From NCBI GenBank assembly GCA_027364635.1, contig DAHXOZ010000001.1:23770-61427 (forward strand): a stretch of DNA of 37,658 bases, in the 5' to 3' direction. This DNA comes from a bacterium. GTDB lineage: Bacteria > Bacteroidota > Bacteroidia > Chitinophagales > Chitinophagaceae. The notes below the pieces were generated by a model that had not been told where the DNA came from, did not search any database, and was given only the letters and a program-made list of their open reading frames with translations. This document shows positions 25,131-32,181 of this stretch, piece by piece. The first letter of the stretch is position 1. Every line of letters begins with the position of its first letter. The translations under genes were made by a program, and so were the position numbers.

Positions 25131-26342
25131 TTATCCGATCGCAACTTGAGGATAAATTTTTCGCTGCGGTTTCTTTATGATCGGTTGAACCGATTTAGTT
25201 CTTTCTAGTATCATAAAATAGACACTGCTGAGAAAAATGGATAAAACAAGACTTGCTAATATTGATATTTTTGCTATATCCCGGTATTCTTCTCCGGCGA
25301 AAGCAAGCGTTGTAGTGAAGATAGACATAGTAAAACCAATGCCTGCCAATGAGCCAACTCCAATCAGTTGTTTTAAATTGGTGTTCAGAGGTAATTTTGC
25401 GATTTTTAGCTTGATCATTATCTTACTAAAAAGAAAAATACCCACAGGCTTACCTATTACCAATCCCATAATTACTCCGATACTGATTGGGCTGTTAAAG
25501 GCGGCTAAATCAGCAGGTACCAGGATGGCTGTATTGGCCAATACAAAAAGTGGGAGAATAATAAAATTAACTATTTTATGAATGGCATTTTCTAATTTAG
25601 GTAGCGAATTGACCGGCATGGCAAATGCTACCAATACGCCACTGATGCTTGCTTCGATACCTGAATTAAAAATAATGTACCATAAAATTAAGGATAGAGC
25701 CAGCTGGATAATTCCGGGCTTTAAATTACGATAATTGCAAAGCCACAACAGTGAATAAACAAATAATCCATATAATAACATCAGCCAATTTATATCACTG
25801 CCGTAAAAGATTGCAATAACGACAATTGCACCAAGGTCATCAATTATTGCCAAAGCCATTAGGAAGATCTTCATACTTGCAGGAACTCTTTTTCCCAGAA
25901 GTGAGGCTATGCCAAGTGAAAATGCAATATCGGTGGCTGTAGGTATTCCCCACCCGTGAACAAAGGCTGAACCAGCATTGAGAGAAACATAAATTAACGC
26001 GGGAACAATCATTCCACCTAAAGCAGCACCAAAAGGCAAAATGGCCTTCTTAAAACCTGAAAGTTCGCCATCGAGCAATTCCCTTTTTATTTCCATACCA
26101 GCAAAAAGGAAAAAGATTGCCATTAGGAAATCATTAATCCATTTCAAGTTAGAATGAGGAAGTGCGATATTGCCATGATAATGAATCGACGAATTCCAGA
26201 ACGACCTGTACAATTCACCATTATAAGTATTGGATAGAATTAGTGAAACTATAGCACAAAACAATAAAAGGATACCAGTCGATCTGCTATCATTAAAAAA
26301 AAATTTTAACGGGTCTATTGCTTTTCTAACAAGTTCACGCAT
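25131..26342 (-). CDS. nhaA: Na+/H+ antiporter NhaA
   Basis: 403 residues with about twelve hydrophobic segments. Key residues are visible: Asp138 in IPTATDIAFSLG (Asp133 in E. coli) and the paired Asp168-Asp169 in ALAIIDDLGAIVVIAIFY (Asp163-Asp164), which carry out ion exchange. The GIGFTMSIFTTTLAF segment near the C-terminus also fits. It exchanges two protons in for one sodium out under alkaline or saline conditions. A strong terminator belonging to the upstream amtB lies between the two genes, so nhaA probably has its own promoter close to the ATG. Confidence 0.97.
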   Translation of the reverse strand: MRELVRKAIDPLKFFFNDSRSTGILLLFCAIVSLILSNTYNGELYRSFWNSSIHYHGNIALPHSNLKWINDFLMAIFFLFAGMEIKRELLDGELSGFKKAILPFGAALGGMIVPALIYVSLNAGSAFVHGWGIPTATDIAFSLGIASLLGKRVPASMKIFLMALAIIDDLGAIVVIAIFYGSDINWLMLLYGLFVYSLLWLCNYRNLKPGIIQLALSLILWYIIFNSGIEASISGVLVAFAMPVNSLPKLENAIHKIVNFIILPLFVLANTAILVPADLAAFNSPISIGVIMGLVIGKPVGIFLFSKIMIKLKIAKLPLNTNLKQLIGVGSLAGIGFTMSIFTTTLAFAGEEYRDIAKISILASLVLSIFLSSVYFMILERTKSVQPIIKKPQRKIYPQVAIG

Positions 26343-26374
26343 TTCTATTACTCAATTTTTAATTTCAAAAAAAA

Positions 26375-26408
26375 TTAAGACCATACCGCAGATGCGGTAT
26401 GGTCTTAA
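26375..26408 (-). terminator. Strong intrinsic terminator after amtB
   Basis: A perfect 16-bp stem (26375-26390 with 26393-26408, effectively closed by a four-base loop) including CCATACCGC/GCGGTATGG begins 9 bp after the amtB stop codon. On the minus strand it is followed by eight T (26374 down to 26367). It ends the amtB transcript before nhaA. Confidence 0.92.
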
Positions 26409-26416
26409 GAAAATTA

Positions 26417-27961
26417 TTAATCTACATAACCATGAATACCCATTTCAGGAATATCAAGACCTGCCACTTCATCTGCGGCATCTGATCTAAGGCCGATTGG
26501 AGTTTTAGCACATATTTTGAAGAATACATACATCACTATAAATACAAATACAAAGCATGTTACTCCTCCGATCAATTCTGCCAAAAACTGTTTGCCATCA
26601 CCATAAAATAGTCCTTTTACAGTACCAGGTACGCCATTCCATCCATCGCCATAAGAGCCATCTGCAAATAAGCCTAAAGCAAGAACACCCCATAATCCAT
26701 TGGCACCATGCACTGCAAATGCACCAACGGGGTCATCAATTTTCAAAGTCCTTTCAACAAAGAAAGAGGCAAATATCACTAACAACCCAGCTATAGCACC
26801 TATAATAACTGCTGAAAGAGGATTTACAAAAGCACAGGGAGCAGTTATAGCAACCAGACCAGCGAGCATTCCATTCACCATCATGCCTATATCCCATTTA
26901 TCTGTTTTGGCTTTCATATACAATGCAGCAGCAAAAGCACCTGCGGCACTTGCAAGCATTGTATTAACAGCTACAACTGATATACGTAGATCACCTCCCG
27001 CTAAGGTAGAACCCGGGTTAAAACCAAACCAGCCAAATGCCAGGATGAAAGTACCTATTACAGCCATTGGAATATTATGTCCGGGAATGGTATTGATAGT
27101 ACCATCTTTACCAAATTTGCCGATACGGGGCCCAATTACCAATGCGCCTGCCAAAGCAGCTACGCCTCCAACTTCATGTACTACAGATGAACCTGCAAAG
27201 TCAACATGGCCATGACCAAGTCCAAAATTTACTCCGAGTTGGGATAACCATCCGCCTCCCCATACCCAGTTACCGAATATTGGATATACGAACATGGATA
27301 TAAAGAAGCCAAACACTATAAAAGATTTAAACTTCCACCTTTCTGCCATACCACCGGTAGGTATAGTAGCGGTAGTATCCATAAATACCATTTGGAAAAG
27401 GAATAGAGTAAACACGCCGACATCGTAAACCTTGCTATTAAGAAAATAGCCTGCTTTACCCCAAAGTCCAAAATCATGGCCAAATAGATGAACGGTGAAT
27501 TCACTGCTTACTACTCCAGGTGCGCCGCCTAAGGAGGCAACGTTTAAACCTCCTCCAAACATAAATGCGAAACCACAAATCCAGAATCCAAGCATACCAA
27601 TTCCGTAAACCATGAAATTCATAGCCATGGTATGTGCTACGTTTTTCTTTTGGGTGAAACCGGTTTCAACCATTGCAAAACCAGCCTGCATGAACATTAC
27701 CAGGAATCCGGCAATTAAAGTCCACATAATATTGATTGCAATTTGATTATGCCCTGTAGCATTACCAATTTCCTGCAAAGTTGGCTTGCCTGCTGTTGCT
27801 GCGGCAATGTCATTTATGGTTCCTGTATGTGCTCCTGTTGCATCCTGTGCAAACGACGGAAGGGAGAACATGACAAATAATAAAAGCATTAATGGAATTA
27901 AAACTTTTATTGTTCCTTTTTTGGGGCTTCTAAAGCTCCGTTTTAAATCAAATAATCTCAT
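26417..27961 (-). CDS. amtB: Ammonium transporter (Amt family), copy 1
   Basis: 514 residues with a cleavable N-terminal signal segment (about 17-38, ending SFAQD) and an extra extracytoplasmic stretch before the first channel helix. Amt motifs: MQAGFAMVETGFTQKKNVAHTM, the DFAGSSVVHEVGG segment with the conserved Asp and first pore His, GWFGFNPGS and DDPVGAFAVHGANGLWG with the second pore His. The VHEVGG form differs from the E. coli-like VHINA/VHISA type of copy 2. It conducts ammonium across the inner membrane. It lies 40 bp downstream of the porin gene on the same strand and has a strong terminator after it. Confidence 0.96.
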   Translation of the reverse strand: MRLFDLKRSFRSPKKGTIKVLIPLMLLLFVMFSLPSFAQDATGAHTGTINDIAAATAGKPTLQEIGNATGHNQIAINIMWTLIAGFLVMFMQAGFAMVETGFTQKKNVAHTMAMNFMVYGIGMLGFWICGFAFMFGGGLNVASLGGAPGVVSSEFTVHLFGHDFGLWGKAGYFLNSKVYDVGVFTLFLFQMVFMDTTATIPTGGMAERWKFKSFIVFGFFISMFVYPIFGNWVWGGGWLSQLGVNFGLGHGHVDFAGSSVVHEVGGVAALAGALVIGPRIGKFGKDGTINTIPGHNIPMAVIGTFILAFGWFGFNPGSTLAGGDLRISVVAVNTMLASAAGAFAAALYMKAKTDKWDIGMMVNGMLAGLVAITAPCAFVNPLSAVIIGAIAGLLVIFASFFVERTLKIDDPVGAFAVHGANGLWGVLALGLFADGSYGDGWNGVPGTVKGLFYGDGKQFLAELIGGVTCFVFVFIVMYVFFKICAKTPIGLRSDAADEVAGLDIPEMGIHGYVD

Positions 27962-28001
27962 AATTTAAGTTTAATAGATTTACAATTGGTTTAGTTTTTT
28001 C

Positions 28002-29045
28002 TTAAAAGTGGTATGTGGCAGCAAGGATGCCGGTAAAGGTTGATTTAGTTGGTGAATTGTCATTTTTTTCAAATACAGGATCTTTTCCTGCATCCAGCCT
28101 TAATTCAGGAATGATAGTAAGATTTCCTACTTTGAAATTAGGTGAAAGTGTCACATCAAAAATGCTGGTTGGAGGAGCAGAGACCACCGCTTTTTTGTTG
28201 TCAAAGTACTCTGTCCTAAGCGTGATACCGAAAGTACTTGTTGGATCAACAGTAAAGTATAAAGCCGATCCCCACCAGCTGTTACTTGAACTGCCCTTAG
28301 GTTTTACTGATTGTACAGTACCGTTGTAGCCCAGGCTAAATTTACTGGTTACCGCATCAGTAAGCACTACATCAAATTGAGTAACACCAAAGGAACCACC
28401 ATATGATCCCTGGTAATTTACATAAGCAACAAACTTACCATCTTTAGTTGCTGTACTATACTGGGCTATAGCATATCTTCTCGAGCCTGCTTCAGCAACC
28501 ACGTCAGTAGCATTAGCCACGCCAATCATTAAAGCGCTTTTTGCTCCAAGACCAATATCGGCCTTTAAACCAGTGTGAGAGAATGGCCCGTAAGAAAACA
28601 TGTAATCCATGCTGTAATTACGATTGAGATATGCATCTGTTAATTCGTAACCGATATGGGTCATCCATTTTCCCATAGTTAGTTTGAACTTATCACTGAT
28701 AGCATAACTTAAATAAGCTTGCTTTACTGCAAATAGTGTTGGATGGTTTGGGTCGCCATAAGAAAACTCTTCTGCTCTTGGTCCGAAACCCAAATCTACA
28801 GTGGCACTTACTTTTCCAAAAGTATGGTCAGCCCTTACGCTTGCCATACCAAGTTGAAATGAATTTTGAGAATTAGTAAAACTGGTAAAGTTGTTAGTCT
28901 TTCCATCGCTCGGGTTAGCGAAGTTGTACCTGAAATAGGTGTCTACTGATCCGGTGATAGTTGGAGCAGGAATTGAGTCAGTTTGTGCATGAGCAGAATT
29001 AAATGTGCCCACAATGACACATGATGTCAAAATTTTTCTTAACAT
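28002..29045 (-). CDS. Outer-membrane beta-barrel porin linked to ammonium transport
   Basis: 347 residues. A signal peptide (about 1-20, ending SAHAQ) is followed by alternating amphipathic strands typical of a BBP2/DUF1597-like barrel, with motifs such as TGSVDTYFRYNFANP at the start, SVRADHTFGKVSATVDLGFGPRAEE, KQAYLSYAISDKFKLTMGKW, and a C-terminal strand ending in TYHF (aromatic end, as for BAM substrates). It sits between two amtB genes on the same strand, so it probably lets ammonium or nitrogenous solutes cross the outer membrane. That role is inferred from context. Confidence 0.85.
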   Translation of the reverse strand: MLRKILTSCVIVGTFNSAHAQTDSIPAPTITGSVDTYFRYNFANPSDGKTNNFTSFTNSQNSFQLGMASVRADHTFGKVSATVDLGFGPRAEEFSYGDPNHPTLFAVKQAYLSYAISDKFKLTMGKWMTHIGYELTDAYLNRNYSMDYMFSYGPFSHTGLKADIGLGAKSALMIGVANATDVVAEAGSRRYAIAQYSTATKDGKFVAYVNYQGSYGGSFGVTQFDVVLTDAVTSKFSLGYNGTVQSVKPKGSSSNSWWGSALYFTVDPTSTFGITLRTEYFDNKKAVVSAPPTSIFDVTLSPNFKVGNLTIIPELRLDAGKDPVFEKNDNSPTKSTFTGILAATYHF

Positions 29046-29085
29046 TGTTGTAGAATTAAAGGTTAAAAATGGAAAGGGTGTAGCA

Positions 29086-29108
29086 GTTAACTTTTCACAG
29101 AAGTTAAC
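29086..29108. repeat. 8-bp inverted repeat upstream of the porin gene
   Basis: GTTAACTT (29086-29093) and AAGTTAAC (29101-29108) are perfect complements with a 7-base spacer, 40 bp upstream of the porin ATG (minus). A TATAAT-like sequence lies directly beside it. It could be an operator for a dimeric regulator. Confidence 0.4.
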
Positions 29109-29229
29109 ATTATAGCTATTCCCTTTTCTTGTTTGTTATATATTAGAGTCATAAGTGTTGTAATGTCTGTTTAGAATTTAGATGTGAGAATATTTATAAT
29201 TGTTGTGTTCTTATTTTATTTTGCTTTTA

Positions 29230-30690
29230 TTAGTTTTTTAGAAAAGTGTCATTCCGTTTCGATAATACAGAAGCCTGGATAGCTTTTTCATTATACTTGG
29301 GAGAATCAAATGGTAATTCTTGTTCAATAACAGCTCCAGGGTTTCTTAATAATAAGGTTCCCTGTAAATATTTTTCATCGTGTTGTGAAGCATCTAATCC
29401 CATTTCTTCATCTGCTTCGCTTACCCTCATTGGCATTACCCAATTGATGAATTTGAAAATTCCATAAGAAACAGAAAAACTATAAGCCACTACAATTCCT
29501 AAACCTTTTAATTGTGTAAAAAAGAAAGCAGGATTGCCATAAAATAATCCGTCGTTTCCACCTGCATTTATGGTTTTTGTAGCAAAAACTCCTGTAAGGA
29601 TCATTCCAACAATACCACCAATTCCATGGCATGGAAAAACATCTAAAGTATCGTCTAAAGGAGATTTTGATTTGTAATAAACGGCAAGGTTAGAAATTAT
29701 TGCAGCTACCACGCCTATAAAAATGCTTTGTGGGATTGCAACAAAACCTGAGGCAGGTGTAATGGCAACAAGCCCGACAACGGCGCCAATACAAAAACCA
29801 AGAACAGAAGGTTTTTTGCCTCTTAATAAATCAAAAAACATCCAGGCCAACCCGGCAGCAGCAGCAGCTGTATTAGTAGTGGCGAAAGCGGAAACAGCTA
29901 AAGAGTTAGCCGCCAATGCAGAACCTGCATTGAAGCCAAACCATCCAAACCAAAGTAAACCGGTTCCAATTAGAACGTAAGGAATATTTGCAGGAGGAAT
30001 CTCTTTGTGTTCCCTATGAACTTTTCTTCTTTTTAAAACAATCGCTCCTGCAAGTGCAGCACAACCTGCAGAGATATGAACAACAGTTCCTCCGGCAAAA
30101 TCCAGTATGCCCATTTTAAACAAAAATCCTTTTGGATTCCATGTCCAATGAGCGATAGGTGCATACACCAAAAGACTAAACATAACAATAAAAAGGACGT
30201 ACGAAGAAAAACGGGTTCTTTCAGCAACTGCTCCTACAACAAGGCTAGGAGTTATTATGGCAAACATTAACTGAAATAAAGCAAATAATAAAAGAGGTAT
30301 TGAAGGTGCCAGGCTCCATGGAGCACCTGAATTTACACCTTTAAAAAAAAGATGAGTTAGCGGGTTTCCAATAAAACCGCCAATTGAATCTCCAAAAGCC
30401 AAACTATATCCTACGGTGATCCATAAAATACTCACGATGCCTGCGGCTACAAAACTTTTGATCATGGTGGAGAGGACATTTTTTCTATGAACCATTCCGC
30501 CATAAAAAAAGGCAAGGCCGGGTGTCATCAAAAAAACCAATGCAGTAGCAACAAGTATCCAGGTAATATCTGCTGTATTATATTTACCTGCATCATTGAA
30601 ATTTGCAAATGATGGGACAAATAATGCCATGATTGCAACAAGTACTAAAATAATGAAAGGAGCCGCTCTGTTTAAATTAACTTTTTTCAT
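29230..30690 (-). CDS. amtB: Ammonium transporter (Amt family), copy 2
   Basis: 486 residues with an N-terminal signal-like helix (about 9-29) and eleven channel helices. Motifs: PGLAFFYGGMVHRKNVLSTM, DFAGGTVVHISAGCAALAGA (conserved Asp and first pore His), WFGWFGFNAGSALAAN and DVFPCHGIGGIVGMILTGVFA (second pore His). It is closer to E. coli AmtB in these segments than copy 1 is. The C-terminal cytoplasmic tail extends by about 65 residues beyond the last helix, longer than in E. coli. It is the first gene of the amtB-porin-amtB run; 184 bp separates it from the porin, so an internal promoter is possible. No glnB/glnK gene is adjacent. Confidence 0.96.
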   Translation of the reverse strand: MKKVNLNRAAPFIILVLVAIMALFVPSFANFNDAGKYNTADITWILVATALVFLMTPGLAFFYGGMVHRKNVLSTMIKSFVAAGIVSILWITVGYSLAFGDSIGGFIGNPLTHLFFKGVNSGAPWSLAPSIPLLLFALFQLMFAIITPSLVVGAVAERTRFSSYVLFIVMFSLLVYAPIAHWTWNPKGFLFKMGILDFAGGTVVHISAGCAALAGAIVLKRRKVHREHKEIPPANIPYVLIGTGLLWFGWFGFNAGSALAANSLAVSAFATTNTAAAAAGLAWMFFDLLRGKKPSVLGFCIGAVVGLVAITPASGFVAIPQSIFIGVVAAIISNLAVYYKSKSPLDDTLDVFPCHGIGGIVGMILTGVFATKTINAGGNDGLFYGNPAFFFTQLKGLGIVVAYSFSVSYGIFKFINWVMPMRVSEADEEMGLDASQHDEKYLQGTLLLRNPGAVIEQELPFDSPKYNEKAIQASVLSKRNDTFLKN

Positions 30691-30707
30691 ATTCTTAAAA
30701 AATTAGT

Positions 30708-30715
30708 CAAATTTA
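30708..30715 (-). promoter_or_regulatory. Probable -7 element of amtB copy 2
   Basis: On the minus strand TAAATTTG (30715 down to 30708) is a perfect TAnnTTTG match, 17 bases before the ATG at 30690, which implies a very short leader. There is no good -33 match at the usual distance, which might point to activator dependence. Confidence 0.45.
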
Positions 30716-30864
30716 TTTATTATTTCGATAAGTTGCTAAAATAATTTAAGATATTTATTTTAATAATATGAAAGATACATTAAAATTTGCTTAAGAAAAA
30801 CGTAAATTCAGTGAAAAATGTTAAACGAAAAGAGAAGAATATCGAATTATATAAAATCGGAATG

Positions 30865-30915
30865 TAACAGTAAACGGAGAAATATTGTAGATTTTTAATC
30901 TGCTTATTACTGTTA
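30865..30915. repeat. 9-bp inverted repeat with inner hairpin after the regulator gene
   Basis: TAACAGTAA (30865-30873) pairs perfectly with TTACTGTTA (30907-30915); inside lies AGATT-TTT-AATCT. It begins 2 bp beyond the stop codon of the winged-helix regulator and might form a weak terminator for it, but no clear T tract follows on the minus strand. Confidence 0.35.
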
Positions 30916-30916
30916 A

Positions 30917-31204
30917 TTAAAATGAAAGATAGCTTTGGATTGCCTTCACATAGTTTTCAAAAGCTTCAATACCCGCAGGAGTAATTTTACAGGTTGTTTG
31001 AGGATAATTATTATTAAAATGCTTGGTAATATCAATATACCCGGCTTCTCTTAATTTATTTATTTGGACACTTAGGTTTCCGGATGTTGCATTTGTTTTA
31101 TCTTTTAATGAAGTAAACCCTGCTTCATGTACATTTATTAAATGTGACATTACAGAGAGCCTCAATTGTGAATGGATGATTGGGTCCAGTTCCTTAAACT
31201 GCAT
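30917..31204 (-). CDS. Winged-helix transcriptional regulator
   Basis: 95 residues, a stand-alone winged helix-turn-helix of the MarR/ArsR-like short type (PF13601-like). Helices and wing are visible: PIIHSQLRLSVMSHLI, then a helix-turn-helix around FTSLKDKTNATSGNLSVQINKLREAGYIDI with the recognition helix, and a wing carrying NNNYPQTTCKITPAGIEAFENYVKAI. There is no ligand domain. Similar small regulators in Bacteroidota often sit beside small 2TM membrane proteins, as here (gene at 31324-31578, 119 bp upstream on the same strand). The pair may control its own expression. Confidence 0.85.
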   Translation of the reverse strand: MQFKELDPIIHSQLRLSVMSHLINVHEAGFTSLKDKTNATSGNLSVQINKLREAGYIDITKHFNNNYPQTTCKITPAGIEAFENYVKAIQSYLSF

Positions 31205-31323
31205 TTTTTTGATTTGAATTTAAAATTTTTTTAGTTCGATTTTATTTATGCATCAATTATAGGTAAGCAGCTATCAAAAGATTCAAAATAAATCATTCTT
31301 TATTCTTAAATTTTTTTCATTTA

Positions 31324-31578
31324 TTACTTGTCTATATATTTTTTATAGGCTCTTGCATAATTTATATAAAGAACAATGCCCCATCCAAGCATTATCCAAA
31401 GAGGCCAGGGTATTGGAAATTTTCCAGGATTTGGCCCAGGATTGTTTTTGAAAGTAATATACCACATTGTCCAAAAAATCACATTCATTACAAAGTAAAT
31501 AAGCGCATGATACTTAAAAACATTTCTCCTTCTTTCCAACTTTTTTACTTTGGTGGTTTTGTTTTCTTCTTCTATCAT
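31324..31578 (-). CDS. 2TM-domain small membrane protein
   Basis: 84 residues from the ATG at 31578; an in-frame ATG at 31617 would add 13 residues (97 in total) and cannot be excluded. A charged N-terminus (EEENKTTKVKKLERRR) precedes two transmembrane helices (about 24-42 and 58-76) joined by a short proline/glycine loop (NNPGPNPGKFPIP). Such a pair matches the Bacteroidota 2TM domain. The conserved HALIYFVMNVIFWTMW and YINYARAYKKYI segments fit. Function unknown; the linkage to a winged-helix regulator is recurrent in this phylum. Confidence 0.75.
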   Translation of the reverse strand: MIEEENKTTKVKKLERRRNVFKYHALIYFVMNVIFWTMWYITFKNNPGPNPGKFPIPWPLWIMLGWGIVLYINYARAYKKYIDK

Positions 31579-31757
31579 AGTTTTTGTATTTAATAATTTA
31601 GATAAACTCCGTTTCATTAAACTACCGGGTTCTCAGACAATGTTAACAATCATTATTATCCATTAATTAATACCTGCTAGCAATTTTTTTCAGTTTGATT
31701 ATTTATGTAGGGAACTCTTAAAAAAATCCCTAAAAAGTATGCCCAAAAAAACAAGCT

Positions 31758-31794
31758 AAACTAATTTAAACAAAATATAAATTTAAATTAGTTT
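31758..31794. repeat. 13-bp inverted repeat with 11-base loop
   Basis: AAACTAATTTAAA (31758-31770) pairs perfectly with TTTAAATTAGTTT (31782-31794) across an 11-base spacer. The geometry, with AT-rich arms and an 11-base loop, resembles the repeat at 16333-16377 though the sequence differs. It lies about 180 bp upstream of the 2TM gene and could be an operator. Confidence 0.5.
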
Positions 31795-31955
31795 GTTTTA
31801 TAAATAAGATAATTATAAAAAATAAATTCAAAAAGTAAAAGAGTAAAACTTTTTTTTGTTATAATATACTGTAAACCAATGGTTAATAAATTTATAGTTG
31901 GTTTTGCGTTTATATGTGAAGCAATATAAAATTTATTCACATCCCCTAAAATTAA

Positions 31956-31986
31956 TTTGTTTATCTGCCTGCAATTTGTAATTTAG
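31956..31986 (+). promoter_or_regulatory. Promoter upstream of radA
   Basis: TTTG (31956-31959), exactly 19 bases, then TAATTTAG (31979-31986): a perfect -33, ideal spacing and a -7 element with one mismatch to TAnnTTTG. Transcription would start near 31993 on the plus strand, about 190 bp before the radA ATG. Confidence 0.65.
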
Positions 31987-31998
31987 CAATAGAATTTA

Positions 31999-32015
31999 AT
32001 GGGTTAGTAAGTACA
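31999..32015 (+). repeat. 17-base motif, copy 2
   Basis: An exact second copy of ATGGGTTAGTAAGTACA (the other is at 5175-5191). Here it lies a few bases after the predicted transcription start and runs straight into a terminator-like hairpin. It reads ATG-GGT-TAG-TAA, a two-codon frame with tandem stops, which may be coincidence. Confidence 0.6.
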
Positions 32016-32042
32016 AAGAGCCGGTAGCAATACTGGCTCTTT
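32015..32042 (+). terminator. Terminator or attenuator hairpin in the radA leader
   Basis: A 12-bp stem (32015-32026 with 32031-32042; core AAAGAGCC/GGCTCTTT, one G-T pair, GCAA loop) is followed by a short T-rich stretch. It is only about 20 bases downstream of the predicted start site and 140 bp before radA in the same direction. It may end a short RNA of about 50 nt or attenuate radA. Confidence 0.65.
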
Positions 32043-32065
32043 TACTTTCTGGACTTTTTACTTTT

Positions 32066-32100
32066 TCTTTTTTGCGTCACTTCTCTTTTTTGCGTCACTT
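32066..32100 (+). repeat. Tandem 17-bp direct repeat, 18-bp period
   Basis: TCTTTTTTGCGTCACTT occurs at 32066-32082 and again at 32084-32100. The GCGTCA core stands out from the surrounding T-rich DNA. It lies 80-115 bp before radA and may be a paired protein-binding site or a recent slippage duplication. Confidence 0.6.
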
Positions 32101-32181
32101 TGCTTTTTTATTTTTCTATAGATTTTTTTTGCTCTTCATTGCAATGATTGTTTAATTTCAATTCTTTCAAAAAAAAATTAA

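Larger units (their letters stand above)
31618..32181. other. Intergenic region upstream of radA
   Basis: About 560 bp of very AT-rich DNA without a convincing open frame. From left to right it holds an inverted repeat (31758-31794), a promoter (31956-31986), the second 17-base motif (31999-32015), a terminator-like hairpin (32015-32042) and a 17-bp direct repeat (32066-32100). Confidence 0.6.

Noticed and set aside
26700-27215. Plus-strand open frame of 171 codons inside amtB copy 1
   Set aside because: It is antisense to a gene with full Amt motifs; its composition follows from the GC-richer membrane-protein codons on the other strand.
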